Below are positions 45,554 to 53,195 of a stretch of DNA of 64,000 bases, one piece after another (within the stretch, counting starts at the first letter, position 1; every line of letters begins with the position of its first letter). Source of the stretch: JAFDZV01 sp964455525 (GTDB lineage Bacteria > Bacteroidota > Ignavibacteria > OLB7); contig CAYVWR010000002.1 in NCBI GenBank assembly GCA_964455525.1, positions 124,001 through 188,000 of the forward strand, read 5' to 3'. A program made the translations under genes and the position numbers. The notes under the pieces were generated by a model. It made no database searches and was not told where the DNA came from. It saw nothing but the letters and a program-made list of their open reading frames with translations.

Positions 45554-45607
45554 GTGGAAGCCGCAGGTGGCCGTATATTGGGCCGTCCCTTCGGCTTCCA
45601 CTTTTTT
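45554..45607 (+). terminator. Terminator/attenuator between hpf and hprK
   Basis: GTGGAAGCCG (45554-45563) pairs with CGGCTTCCAC (45592-45601) and six T follow (45602-45607). The loop of 28 bases contains GGCCGTATATTGGGCC, which can form its own stem. The T-run ends eight bases before the hprK ATG, leaving no room for a promoter and barely any for a ribosome binding site. It could simply end hpf, or it may act as an attenuator for hprK. Confidence 0.85.
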
Positions 45608-45615
45608 GTTGCACG

Positions 45616-46641
45616 ATGAGCGCACTCGATAACCTCCAGGAGATCCGTAAAAAAAGCATCACGGTCGGCTTCCTTGCCGATGAATGTCGTGAGCGCTTTC
45701 AGATCCTTCCGGCCAACGATGGTATAGGCCGCGAAAAGCTGATTACCGACAAGAACCTCCATCGTCCGCAGCTTGCGCTGACCGGCTATACCAGGCTCTT
45801 CACCTATCACCGCGTTCAGGTGCTGGGCAACACCGAGTATTTCTACCTGGAAAGCCTGACCGCACATCGTCGGCACGAGGTGTTCCGCAACCTGCTGGGG
45901 TTTGATGTGCCCTGTCTGGTGGTTACCACCGGCAACCAGCTTGCCCCGGAGCTTCTCGACCTAGCGAGCGAGCGGGGCATCGGGGTCTTTTATACATCGC
46001 ACGAGACGACCAAGGCCGTCTATTTCCTGAGCGATTTTCTGGACGATCAGTTCTCGGCCTACTCTCCGGTGCACGGCGCGTTTGTCGACGTCTATGGGGT
46101 CGGCGTGCTGTTTATCGGGCGTTCCGGGATTGGCAAGAGCGAGGTTGCGCTTGATCTCATCGAGCGAGGGCACCGTCTGGTGGCCGATGATGTGGTGCTG
46201 GTCACCAGAAAGGGGGAAGGCATTCTGATAGGTGCGGGCACCGCTCTGGCACCGCACTTCATGGAGGTGCGCGGGCTGGGGCTGCTGGATGTGCGGCAGA
46301 TGTTTGGCATCAGGGCCATCCGTTTCCAGAAGAGGGTGGAGGTGATCGTCGAGCTGGAGGATTGGGACCCCGATGCCCATTACACACGCACCGGGCTTGA
46401 TGATCCGACTGCAAAGTTGTTGAACGTGGATATCCCGTATGTACGGCTGCCGATATTTCCCGGCAAGAACATTACCGTTATTGCGGAGGTTATTGCGCTG
46501 AACTACCTTCTCAAGCATTATGGCTACAATGCCGCCAAGGTATTTGCCGACAAGCTGACCGATGCCATTGCCAGGCGCTCGGCAAAATCCGACCTCTCGG
46601 CCGATCGCTCTACGCCATATTTCGAGCATGACTTCGAGTGA
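45616..46641 (+). CDS. hprK: HPr kinase/phosphorylase
   Basis: This 341-residue protein phosphorylates and dephosphorylates HPr on serine, controlling carbon metabolism or PTS-like regulation. The N-terminal HprK domain (HRPQLALTGYTRLFTYHRVQVLG) is followed by catalytic H153, Walker A GRSGIGKS (168-175), D191/D192 (ADDVV) and the signature MEVRGLGLLDV (216-226). It is about 20-30 residues longer than Gram-positive HprK at the C-terminus. ATG 45616 has no Shine-Dalgarno sequence and lies just after a terminator hairpin. No HPr or PTS gene is in the window; the role in FCB lineages is little explored. Confidence 0.93.
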   Translation: MSALDNLQEIRKKSITVGFLADECRERFQILPANDGIGREKLITDKNLHRPQLALTGYTRLFTYHRVQVLGNTEYFYLESLTAHRRHEVFRNLLGFDVPCLVVTTGNQLAPELLDLASERGIGVFYTSHETTKAVYFLSDFLDDQFSAYSPVHGAFVDVYGVGVLFIGRSGIGKSEVALDLIERGHRLVADDVVLVTRKGEGILIGAGTALAPHFMEVRGLGLLDVRQMFGIRAIRFQKRVEVIVELEDWDPDAHYTRTGLDDPTAKLLNVDIPYVRLPIFPGKNITVIAEVIALNYLLKHYGYNAAKVFADKLTDAIARRSAKSDLSADRSTPYFEHDFE

Positions 46642-46693
46642 CCTCTTGAGGGTCAGGGTTGCAATTCATTCAACCCGTGCTTGAACTGATAGC

Positions 46694-46740
46694 CGAAGTC
46701 CCCTGTAAAACCGTATCCTACAGACAGGGCAGGGGCTTCG
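46694..46740 (+). terminator. Stem-loop after hprK
   Basis: CGAAG-T-CCCCTG (46694-46705) pairs with CAGGGG-CTTCG (46730-46740), with one bulge. A TTTTT run lies about 15 bases later. It is a plausible hprK terminator, though the gap between stem and T-run is unusual. Confidence 0.45.
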
Positions 46741-46798
46741 AGAAGCAATTTCCTGTTTTTAAATTTCCACTTCAATGACGATCTGCGCATAATTCATG

Positions 46799-46806
46799 TA
46801 TATTTG
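46799..46806 (+). promoter_or_regulatory. TATATTTG, Bacteroidota-type -7 promoter element
   Basis: This matches the TAnnTTTG core of primary-sigma promoters in Bacteroidota, 165 bp upstream of the 46971 small ORF. No clear TTTG -33 partner is seen at the expected distance, so it is a weak candidate. Confidence 0.3.
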
Positions 46807-46970
46807 TCCCGATATCGGTGTTCCATCACCGGCATGGGGCATCCACAAACCCATACGTCTGAGCGATTGATGTTCACCCTCATCTGAAGGAACCGCATTT
46901 CCTTCTTTCCCGCACGAAAAGCTTTCTACACGTAATTCCTAACAAAACCTATCCAAGCGACAGAAGCCCT

Positions 46971-47060
46971 ATGAGCACTGCCGAGTTTACTCGCCGTCTT
47001 TCGTATGCCCTGGTCTGGGGCAGCGTGCTTGCCGCGCTCGTTTTTGCTGTCACAGGCTGA
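46971..47060 (+). CDS. 29-residue single-helix membrane protein (candidate)
   Basis: ATG 46971 opens a 29-codon frame ending at TGA 47060. The product starts STAEFTRRLSYALVWG and continues as a hydrophobic helix (SVLAALVFAVTG), giving one transmembrane segment with two arginines before it (an N-in topology). An AGAAG stretch lies nine bases before the start. It sits alone in an otherwise empty 1-kb intergenic region between hprK and the second ECF sigma gene. Such tiny single-helix proteins are often regulators or subunits of membrane complexes. Existence is inferred from this frame only; conservation would decide. Confidence 0.4.
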   Translation: MSTAEFTRRLSYALVWGSVLAALVFAVTG

Positions 47061-47652
47061 TTCTAGTCCAGATGGTTTCATAGGTCCGCACCTCCGTAGA
47101 TATGCACCATAGGTGCCATCCAAAAAATTACTACAATTGATTCGCCCTGTCTGTTGCGAGATTGCACCAGGCCCCACTACTCTCCGCCCACGTCCCAGGC
47201 TATCAAGCAGCACTTCAACGAACCTTCAGGGTAAAATGGCATTGCAAAGCCTTGTGTGGCCGTAGTGCTGGGATCTCCATATCCAAGCTGGCAGTAGTAT
47301 CGCTTGGCAGAGGAAACGCCGGATATTTTCGCGCGGGCGTCATAAGCCGGTGGGAAGCTTGTTGCCCGCTTCATGAACGGAGGGGGAGAATCGCTAGATT
47401 TCCCTTTGTCTGTGCCTATCTTGGGCCTGTTCCAGAACGATCATGTAACGCCCGGCAGGTTGAGGAGTGCAACTCAATCGTAGGGCATAACCCATTCAGT
47501 GCCGATTGAAACGTTTGCGGAGCCAGGCAGTGATCGCAGCCTCTACCTTGCCAGGAGCGGTCGAGCATGCTACTAGGGGGATTCCGGGTGGGGAATCGTC
47601 ATCGGCGAAGCGTGCCGAGACGATACCGGATGCAACATCGGTGCACAATGGT
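47061..47652. other. Intergenic region before the second sigma operon
   Basis: About 590 bp with no recognisable gene. The sigma frame is open back to a TTG at 47506, but the added 49 residues are Arg/Ser/Ala-rich and lack homology. A frame at 47162-47509 looks like chance. I saw no convincing promoter or hairpin. Confidence 0.4.
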
Positions 47653-48249
47653 ATGGCTGCTTCGCTTGATGCAGGCAATCAGCTTATGCTGGCATTGCAG
47701 CAAGGGGATCGGCAGGCGCTAAACCGGTTGTTTGCCCTGTATAATCCCAAGCTCTACAGTTTTATTGTCAGAATTGTTGGCGATTCCACAAGCGCTGAGG
47801 ATATCGTCCAAGAGACATGGATGACGCTGTATGAGCGCCGCTTGGGCTATCAGCCGACATTTAAATTTTCCACCTGGCTCTTTACGATCGCACGGCGCAA
47901 AGCCTTGAGCGAGCTTCGGCGGCGCAGTGTGCGCTCGGCGGTGCGTTCCCTGACCTTTCAATCGAAGGCCGGGGAGAGCGAGGAACTGGAGACACCCCAG
48001 AACACCTTCTGTGGGCCTGATGCCATGGCCGATGGTGCCATCCTTTCCAGAATGGTGGAGATGGCGCTTGCAAAGCTTGCGCCGCAGCATCGAGAGATCG
48101 TGATCCTGCGCGACATCGAAGGGTTCGAGAGCGATGAGATAGCACAGATCCTACAGTGGAGTCTGAAGCCGGGAGCGCTGCGCAAGCGCATCTTCGATGC
48201 GCGCGAGGCATTTCGCAAGGCGATGCTTGCGCTTGGATATAACGAATAG
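47653..48249 (+). CDS. ECF RNA polymerase sigma factor
   Basis: This 198-residue sigma factor has region 2 (LMLALQQGDRQALNRLFALY, YSFIVRIVGDSTSAEDIVQE) with the core helix TFKFSTWLFTIARRKALSEL, and region 4 (LAPQHREIVILRDIEGFESDEIAQIL). ATG 47653 places a short leader before region 2; in-frame starts up to 47506 exist and no ribosome binding site separates them. It is followed after 31 bp by a membrane protein of anti-sigma type. The peptide transporter and the tandem cysteine-rich cassettes lie directly downstream, and their shared promoter-like element has an ECF look (see 51005-51033), so this sigma is a candidate regulator. Confidence 0.9.
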   Translation: MAASLDAGNQLMLALQQGDRQALNRLFALYNPKLYSFIVRIVGDSTSAEDIVQETWMTLYERRLGYQPTFKFSTWLFTIARRKALSELRRRSVRSAVRSLTFQSKAGESEELETPQNTFCGPDAMADGAILSRMVEMALAKLAPQHREIVILRDIEGFESDEIAQILQWSLKPGALRKRIFDAREAFRKAMLALGYNE

Positions 48250-48280
48250 ATCACGTCATGAGCTTTCCGATTCCGAATAC

Positions 48281-48808
48281 ATGATCGATCCTACTACCCT
48301 CCATACAGATGATGCTCCGCAGAATTGGGAGCGATACGCGAAGATTCTACATGAACAGCCGGGGCCGGCGCTTGCACAGGAGCGTGCGGCGGATATGCTC
48401 TCGGCAGTGCATACATCGATAGCAACCGGTTCAAGGAAACGTGCCTGGGCTTCACGCTGGGTGATGATCCCGGCGGCTTCGGCGATCACTATCGTGCTGG
48501 TCCTGCTGCTTATAAGCATCTCAACGCCGGAACATGCTCCGGTGCAGAAGGCGGGGGTTCCGGTGGTCACCAAGGAGAACAACGAGCCGCCACGCCAGGT
48601 ACGGCGGCAGAATCGCAATCGCCTGCCGGAGCCATGGATACCCGATACCCCGTTCCCCGCCGTGGTCGATTCTGCGCTGCTGCCAAAGCCAGGGCCGATT
48701 CCACCGCTGATGGACCCGATTGGGCCAGGGGGCGCGCGCCAGCCGCGTGCCGGAACCTACCGATCCGGGAGCGCTTCGGGACATTCGCCTACGACAACCG
48801 GACCCTGA
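48281..48808 (+). CDS. Probable membrane anti-sigma factor
   Basis: This is a 175-residue protein. Residues 1-65 form a polar cytoplasmic part (NWERYAKILHEQPGPALAQE), followed by one membrane helix (WVMIPAASAITIVLVLLLI, about 60-80). The remaining periplasmic tail of about 90 residues is rich in Pro and Arg (PPRQVRRQNRNRLPEPW, PGPIPPLMDPIGPGG). Arrangement and topology match the 25216 protein next to the first ECF sigma. No zinc motif is seen. The assignment rests on gene order and topology. A stem-loop follows at 48829-48859. Confidence 0.68.
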   Translation: MIDPTTLHTDDAPQNWERYAKILHEQPGPALAQERAADMLSAVHTSIATGSRKRAWASRWVMIPAASAITIVLVLLLISISTPEHAPVQKAGVPVVTKENNEPPRQVRRQNRNRLPEPWIPDTPFPAVVDSALLPKPGPIPPLMDPIGPGGARQPRAGTYRSGSASGHSPTTTGP

Positions 48809-48828
48809 GAACGGAATGCATCCTGCGG

Positions 48829-48859
48829 ACGCCGCGCGACAATATCGTCCGCGGCGTTT
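48829..48859 (+). terminator. Weak terminator after the anti-sigma gene
   Basis: ACGCCGCG (48829-48836) pairs with CGCGGCGT (48850-48857) around a 13-base loop, with only three T following. It separates the sigma operon from the transporter gene. Confidence 0.45.
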
Positions 48860-48968
48860 CCTGCATATGGGACCATCCCTGGATGTTTGCGTATCTTATC
48901 GGAAGCGCCGGTCTCGTCAACGACCGAATTTCATTGATTCCGTACGAATCCAATCACATTCCATCCCT

Positions 48969-50774
48969 ATGAACAGCACGTTCTCGCTCCTTCCATGGGC
49001 GACGCGTTTCGGAGCGCTTGCTCTCATGGCCCTTACGATCATTTCCTGCAACAAGCCGGACAATCCGCCCAATGATGGCGGGACCGTAGAGGCATCCGGA
49101 GATCCGGTCACTGGCGACTGGGTGGTGATCCACGAGCTTTCCGATGCGGAATCCTTGAACCTGATCACAGCTTCGGATGCTACCTCCCAGGAGGTGCATG
49201 CGCTGATGTACGAGTCGCTTACCACTACCGATCCCTTTACGCTGGAAACCAATCCCTGGCTTGCCGACTCGCTGCCGGTTGTGGGCGCCGATCGTCTCTC
49301 CTATGAATACACCATTCGCAAGGATGCAAAGTTCAGCGATGGGAAGCCGATCACCGCGAACGACTTTATCTTCTATATGAAGTCGATCAAGAACCCGGAG
49401 ATCCCGAATGCTGCCCCGTTGCGTGGATATTATTCCCGTGTCGATCGCCTGGAACTGATCGACAACGATCCGTATCGCCTGCGTGTGGTGATGAACGAGC
49501 CGTATTATCTCGCCGAGCAGTTTATCGGTGGCCTCTACGCCTTCCCGAAACATATCTGGGACCCGAACGGGATCAGCGACAAGATCACGTTCGCCGAGCT
49601 GAACAAGGGGGCGAAGAACCCGGCCATCACCGAGATGGCCAAGCTGATCGACGATGTGGAGAAGGGGTTTAACAAGCAGTATCTCGTCAGCTCCGGGCCG
49701 TATATGTTCGAGGAGTTCCGCCGCAACGATCGCCTGGCCCTTGCGCGCAACCCGAACTACTGGAACGCCACCGATAAGTATGGCAAGGCCTACCCGGATC
49801 GGATCGTCTATCGTACGATCAACGATCAGAACGCAGCCACCGCCGCGCTGAAGTCCGGCGATGTGGATTATCAGCCGGTGATGGAAAAGATCGCCTTCAA
49901 CAACGAGCGGAAGCGTTTCCAGAGCAATAAGCTGAATGAGGCGGTGTTCGATTATCCGTCGTATTCCTATATCGGTTATAACGAACTGAAGCCGATGTTC
50001 CAGGATAAGAGGGTGCGTATGGCGCTCTCGCATGCGGTGAACCGTGAGGCGCTGATCGAGAAGATCTATTTCGGCATGGCGCGCCCGGTGCAGTCGCCCA
50101 TCTTCTACAAGCGCGTCGAGTGCGATACCACGCTGCCGATCATCGCCTATGATCTGGCCAAGGCCAAGGCGCTGCTGGCAGAGGCAGGTTGGAGCGATTC
50201 CGATGGCAATGGTATTCTCGACAAGGTCATCGATGGAAAAAAGACCGAGTTCACGTTTAGTATCATGCTGAACAACGGCAACGAGCGCCGCAAGCAGACG
50301 GCGCTTGTGATGGTCGATGCTCTGAAGCAGATCGGCATCTCTGCCAAGACCATAAGCCTGGAGTGGGCCACGTTCCTGCAACGCACACGCAATGGCGAGT
50401 ACGATGCCTTTGTTGGCGGCTGGGCGATGAGCGCGGTGGAAGGGGATATGTACCAGATCTGGCATTCCAAGTCTGCTGAACAGGGAGGTTCCAACCATGT
50501 TCATTACAACAATCCCGAGGTGGACAAGCTGATCGAAACGATCCGCGGCGAGTTCGATTTCGAGAAGCGCAGGGAACTGTATAAGCAGATCCAGCGCCTA
50601 ATCTATGATGATCAGCCCTATACCTTCCTTGTGTCGGAGAAGCAGACCGGCGCCTACAACAACCGTTTCCAGAACGTGCAGTTCTTTGCTCCGCGCCCCT
50701 GCTACAATCCTGCCTGGTGGTGGGTGCCGAAGGAGGCGCAGAAGTACAAGTCGTCGCAGGTGGCATCGAACTAG
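48969..50774 (+). CDS. Peptide ABC transporter substrate-binding lipoprotein (family 5)
   Basis: This 601-residue protein is the extracytoplasmic solute receptor of a Dpp/Opp-type importer. The signal peptide ends in the lipobox LTIISC (cysteine near residue 27). Family-5 features include ELSDAESLNLITASDATSQ, FSDGKPITANDFIFYMKSI, GPYMFEEFRRNDRLALARNP, RVRMALSHAVNREALIEKIY and the C-terminal YDAFVGGWAMSAVEGDMYQ. The start is ATG 48969; the frame extends 83 codons further into the terminator region of the previous gene. It is ended by a strong terminator at 50818, and the matching permease genes lie 3.8 kb downstream, beyond the cassette array. No ATPase gene is in the window. Confidence 0.93.
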   Translation: MNSTFSLLPWATRFGALALMALTIISCNKPDNPPNDGGTVEASGDPVTGDWVVIHELSDAESLNLITASDATSQEVHALMYESLTTTDPFTLETNPWLADSLPVVGADRLSYEYTIRKDAKFSDGKPITANDFIFYMKSIKNPEIPNAAPLRGYYSRVDRLELIDNDPYRLRVVMNEPYYLAEQFIGGLYAFPKHIWDPNGISDKITFAELNKGAKNPAITEMAKLIDDVEKGFNKQYLVSSGPYMFEEFRRNDRLALARNPNYWNATDKYGKAYPDRIVYRTINDQNAATAALKSGDVDYQPVMEKIAFNNERKRFQSNKLNEAVFDYPSYSYIGYNELKPMFQDKRVRMALSHAVNREALIEKIYFGMARPVQSPIFYKRVECDTTLPIIAYDLAKAKALLAEAGWSDSDGNGILDKVIDGKKTEFTFSIMLNNGNERRKQTALVMVDALKQIGISAKTISLEWATFLQRTRNGEYDAFVGGWAMSAVEGDMYQIWHSKSAEQGGSNHVHYNNPEVDKLIETIRGEFDFEKRRELYKQIQRLIYDDQPYTFLVSEKQTGAYNNRFQNVQFFAPRPCYNPAWWWVPKEAQKYKSSQVASN

Positions 50775-50817
50775 GGTCGGCGGTCTTATAGCGATCGTGA
50801 TTCCAGACAATTGTGTG

Positions 50818-50851
50818 CGGGCCTCCGGTATCGGAGGCCCGTTCTGTTTTT
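50818..50851 (+). terminator. Rho-independent terminator of the binding-protein gene
   Basis: CGGGCCTCCG and CGGAGGCCCG form a perfect 10-bp stem with a GTAT loop, followed by TTCTGTTTTT. It ends transcription 43 bp after the stop codon, so the binding protein is cut off from the permease genes. Confidence 0.93.
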
Positions 50852-51004
50852 AGGGCGTTTGCGGTGCGCCGTCCAGATCTATCGCAGGGCACCTGGTGTA
50901 TCTCGGCCGGCTTGATGGCCGTGCATGGATATGCCGGAGCCACGCTGGTTCATCATCACTATCCTCCTGCACATGGGGTCGAGGCTCAGTTGAGCAATCC
51001 GGGA

Positions 51005-51033
51005 GAAGTTTGCCGTGGGCTACCATCGTATCC
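51005..51033 (+). promoter_or_regulatory. Shared promoter-like element, cassette 1
   Basis: GAAGTTT (51005-51011), 15 bases, CGTATCC (51027-51033), 175 bp before the ATG. The same two blocks with identical 15-base spacing recur before cassettes 2 and 3. The -35-like GAAGTTT and the CGTA-type -10 with this spacing are of the ECF-sigma kind. TTGAGCAATCC directly before it is also conserved. A CTCAGCGG/CCGCTGAG inverted repeat (51041-51048, 51160-51167) spans the leader. Confidence 0.6.
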
Positions 51034-51207
51034 TTCTAGCCTCAGCGGTTGCGTCCAGACCCGCCGTAAGCGGTGATATGCGGATGATACCCCCGCCAAT
51101 GCCCGCCAATGTGGGCTGCGACATCGCATAGCAGTAGAACGGAAGGGGGAGGATGCCAGCCGCTGAGCCTCAATGCTCATACCTATATCATTACCTGAGA
51201 GGACTCA

Positions 51208-51801
51208 ATGTTTACACGAACCAGAAACGCCATGCTCGCCGCCGTGCTGGCGTTTGTCGGCTTTGTCGCTGCCAACACGACCGCCATCGCCCAGCCGCCA
51301 TGCAGTTGCGTGATCGTCGATGGCTGCAAGGTTGTGACCTTCTACGACGAGTTCGACAACCCGATCAGCAGCGAGACGATCTGCCCGAGCACCGGCACGG
51401 GCGATTTTAATTGCAGCCGCGAGCTGCCGCCAAATGGTCCGATCAATACCACGTTCCCGCCGGTGTCGATCAAGGCCCAAGGCTTCAGCCCGACGTTTGG
51501 CACGATCGCGACCCGCATCGACCCGGATCGCCCGTCGAGCAATGCCATCGTGTTCTCCAACAACCAGAAGGAGCGTTATCCGCTGACGGTGCAGTTCAGC
51601 TTCTATGCGGTTACCGAGGTTGCCGGAATACGGTATCGTAGCGAGACCGAGCTTGTCTTCCGCAACGACAACGTGCACTCGTTCCGCCCGTTCGCCCATG
51701 AGAAGTTCTGCCTTGTGAAGGATGTCGTGTTCCGCCCGGAGACCCCGGGCCTCGGCAAGTTTGTCCTTCAGGCCGGTGGTACCTGTGTGACGCTGAACTA
51801 A
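51208..51801 (+). CDS. Secreted seven-cysteine protein, cassette 1 (unknown family)
   Basis: I do not recognise the family. The 197-residue product has a signal peptide (LAAVLAFVGFVAANTTAIAQ) and a mature domain of about 168 residues. Cysteines are at 32, 34, 40, 59, 69, 168 and 193, in the frame CSCVIVDGCKVVTFYDEFDN, ETIC, DFNC, KFCLVKD and GTCVTLN-stop. Conserved TFGTI-TRIDP-RPSSNA and VQFSFYA-T-VAG strands suggest a beta-sandwich. There is no lipobox and no T9SS tail, so it is periplasmic or released. GAGAGGA precedes ATG 51208. It has its own promoter-like element and terminator. The most divergent of the three in its first half (SREL-NGPINTTF). Confidence 0.85.
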   Translation: MFTRTRNAMLAAVLAFVGFVAANTTAIAQPPCSCVIVDGCKVVTFYDEFDNPISSETICPSTGTGDFNCSRELPPNGPINTTFPPVSIKAQGFSPTFGTIATRIDPDRPSSNAIVFSNNQKERYPLTVQFSFYAVTEVAGIRYRSETELVFRNDNVHSFRPFAHEKFCLVKDVVFRPETPGLGKFVLQAGGTCVTLN

Positions 51802-51859
51802 GCCGGGATACGCCTGGCATTGGAAGCTCCCCCCCATTGCCTGTATCACGTATGCAGAT

Positions 51860-51897
51860 AGGCCGCGCCTCGGCAAGCACGAGGGCGGCCTTTTTTT
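51860..51897 (+). terminator. Terminator, cassette 1
   Basis: GGCCGCGCCTCG pairs with CGAGGGCGGCC around GCAAGCA, with one bulge, followed by seven T. It shares the GGCCG...CGGCCTT frame with the other cassette terminators. Confidence 0.9.
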
Positions 51898-52058
51898 CGG
51901 GGTGCGCAACGCACCCGGGAGAACCCGGAGGGGTGCAGCAACGCGCCGGGCAGCCGTGGCAGGAGCGAGCGTTGATGGCAGGATGATGCGCTATGCATGG
52001 CAATGGAGGAGGAGCGCCAGGCGTTGCGGGGGGCAGTAGGCAATTCAGCAATCCGGGA

Positions 52059-52087
52059 GAAGTTTGCCGGGGGATACCATCGTATCG
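52059..52087 (+). promoter_or_regulatory. Shared promoter-like element, cassette 2
   Basis: GAAGTTT (52059-52065), 15 bases, CGTATCG (52081-52087). Preceded by TTCAGCAATCCGGGA, nearly the same as cassette 1, and GCCGGGGGATACCAT in the spacer matches cassette 1 at most positions. Confidence 0.6.
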
Positions 52088-52266
52088 TTGTGTATTCGTT
52101 CGATTGTCGGGTGTCGTCCGGTGCCCGGCATATCCACCGGCGTTCATCATCCGATCGCTTATGCCTAGGAATTGCTCCGCAGCGCTCCCCCCGGGCGGAG
52201 GTCGGAACCGCCGGTATCTCAGTTCCCCCGACCATATCAATCACTATCATCAGAAAAGGAATCGTA

Positions 52267-52851
52267 ATGCTGAAACACGTTAGAAATTTTGCGATGCTTG
52301 CCATGCTGGCAGTTGGAGCCTTTGCCGCATCCGGCATGGCCTACGCGCAGCAGAATTGCAGTTGCGTGATCGTCGATGGCTGCAAGGTTGTGACCTTCTA
52401 TGACGAGTTCGACAACCCGATCAGCACAGAGACGATCTGCTCGGGCACCGGCACGGGCGATTTCGATTGCGCCAAGGAGCCCCCGCCAACCGGCCCTCTG
52501 AACCTTAGCCTGCCACCGGTGGCGATCACTGCAAAGGGGCAAAGCCCGACGTTTGGCACCATCACGACCCGTATCGACCCGAGCCGCCCGTCGAGCAATG
52601 CAAGGATCGTCTCCAGAAGCGAGAAGGAGCGGTTCCCGTTGTCGGTGGAGTTCAGCTTCTATGCGATCACCACGGTTGCCGGCGAGGAGTTCTATAGCGA
52701 GACCGAACTTGTCTTCCGCAGTGATGATGTCCACTCGTTCCATCCGTTCCAGCAGGAGAAGTTCTGCCTCAAGAGGGATGTTAGGTTCAGGTCCGTACGC
52801 GGTACCTCGATCGTGCTTGAGGCCGGTAAGACCTGCGTGACGCTGAACTGA
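52267..52851 (+). CDS. Secreted seven-cysteine protein, cassette 2 (unknown family)
   Basis: This is a 194-residue paralogue of the 51208 and 53196 proteins. ATG 52267 follows AAAGGA; an open frame upstream is not homologous. The signal peptide is LAMLAVGAFAASGMAYAQ, with mature start QQNCSCVIVDGCKV. Cysteines are at 31, 33, 39, 58, 68 and the two conserved C-terminal sites (KFCLKRD, KTCVTLN). From CSCV to the NARIVS segment it is nearly base-for-base identical to cassette 3, after which the two diverge. Function unknown; probable beta-sandwich, exported. Confidence 0.85.
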   Translation: MLKHVRNFAMLAMLAVGAFAASGMAYAQQNCSCVIVDGCKVVTFYDEFDNPISTETICSGTGTGDFDCAKEPPPTGPLNLSLPPVAITAKGQSPTFGTITTRIDPSRPSSNARIVSRSEKERFPLSVEFSFYAITTVAGEEFYSETELVFRSDDVHSFHPFQQEKFCLKRDVRFRSVRGTSIVLEAGKTCVTLN

Positions 52852-52910
52852 TAAGAGCTGCATAGAACGCGCCGCACAACGGCGGGTTCTCTTGCTGTTG
52901 CGATGTGTGG

Positions 52911-52948
52911 GGGCCGTACCACCCTGGCCGGGTGGTGCGGCCTTTTTT
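52911..52948 (+). terminator. Terminator, cassette 2
   Basis: GGCCGTACCACCC pairs with GGGTGGTGCGGCC around TGGCC, followed by six T, 60 bp after the stop codon. Confidence 0.93.
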
Positions 52949-53028
52949 GCGGGGCTGTCTGCTGCTCGGCCGGGTTGAATGCACCACGCAACGGCAGTGC
53001 ATCTCTATAGCAATTGAGCAAGGGGGAA

Positions 53029-53057
53029 GAAGTTTACCGGTCGGGAGCGCCGTATCC
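53029..53057 (+). promoter_or_regulatory. Shared promoter-like element, cassette 3
   Basis: GAAGTTT (53029-53035), 15 bases, CGTATCC (53051-53057), 139 bp before ATG 53196. CAATTGAGCAAG before it matches the other copies. The spacer sequence differs from cassettes 1 and 2, so conservation of only the two blocks and their distance points to function. Confidence 0.62.
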
Positions 53058-53195
53058 TTGTACAAGCGATCGCCGGGTCCCGGTACGCCATACGATTCAT
53101 CTGCCGAGGAATGCCAAAGGCTACAGGATCGTGTCGGGAGATCCGGTTGAACACATGTTTTATCCATAGAGATCCAGGTGCCAGGAGAAACCATC

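Noticed and set aside
47162..47509. 115-codon plus-strand frame before the second sigma gene
   Set aside because: Cys/Arg-rich random-looking product without start signal or homology pattern.
48954..50504. 516-codon minus-strand frame opposite the binding-protein gene
   Set aside because: Antisense shadow of a clear family-5 binding protein, caused by the GC-rich codon pattern.
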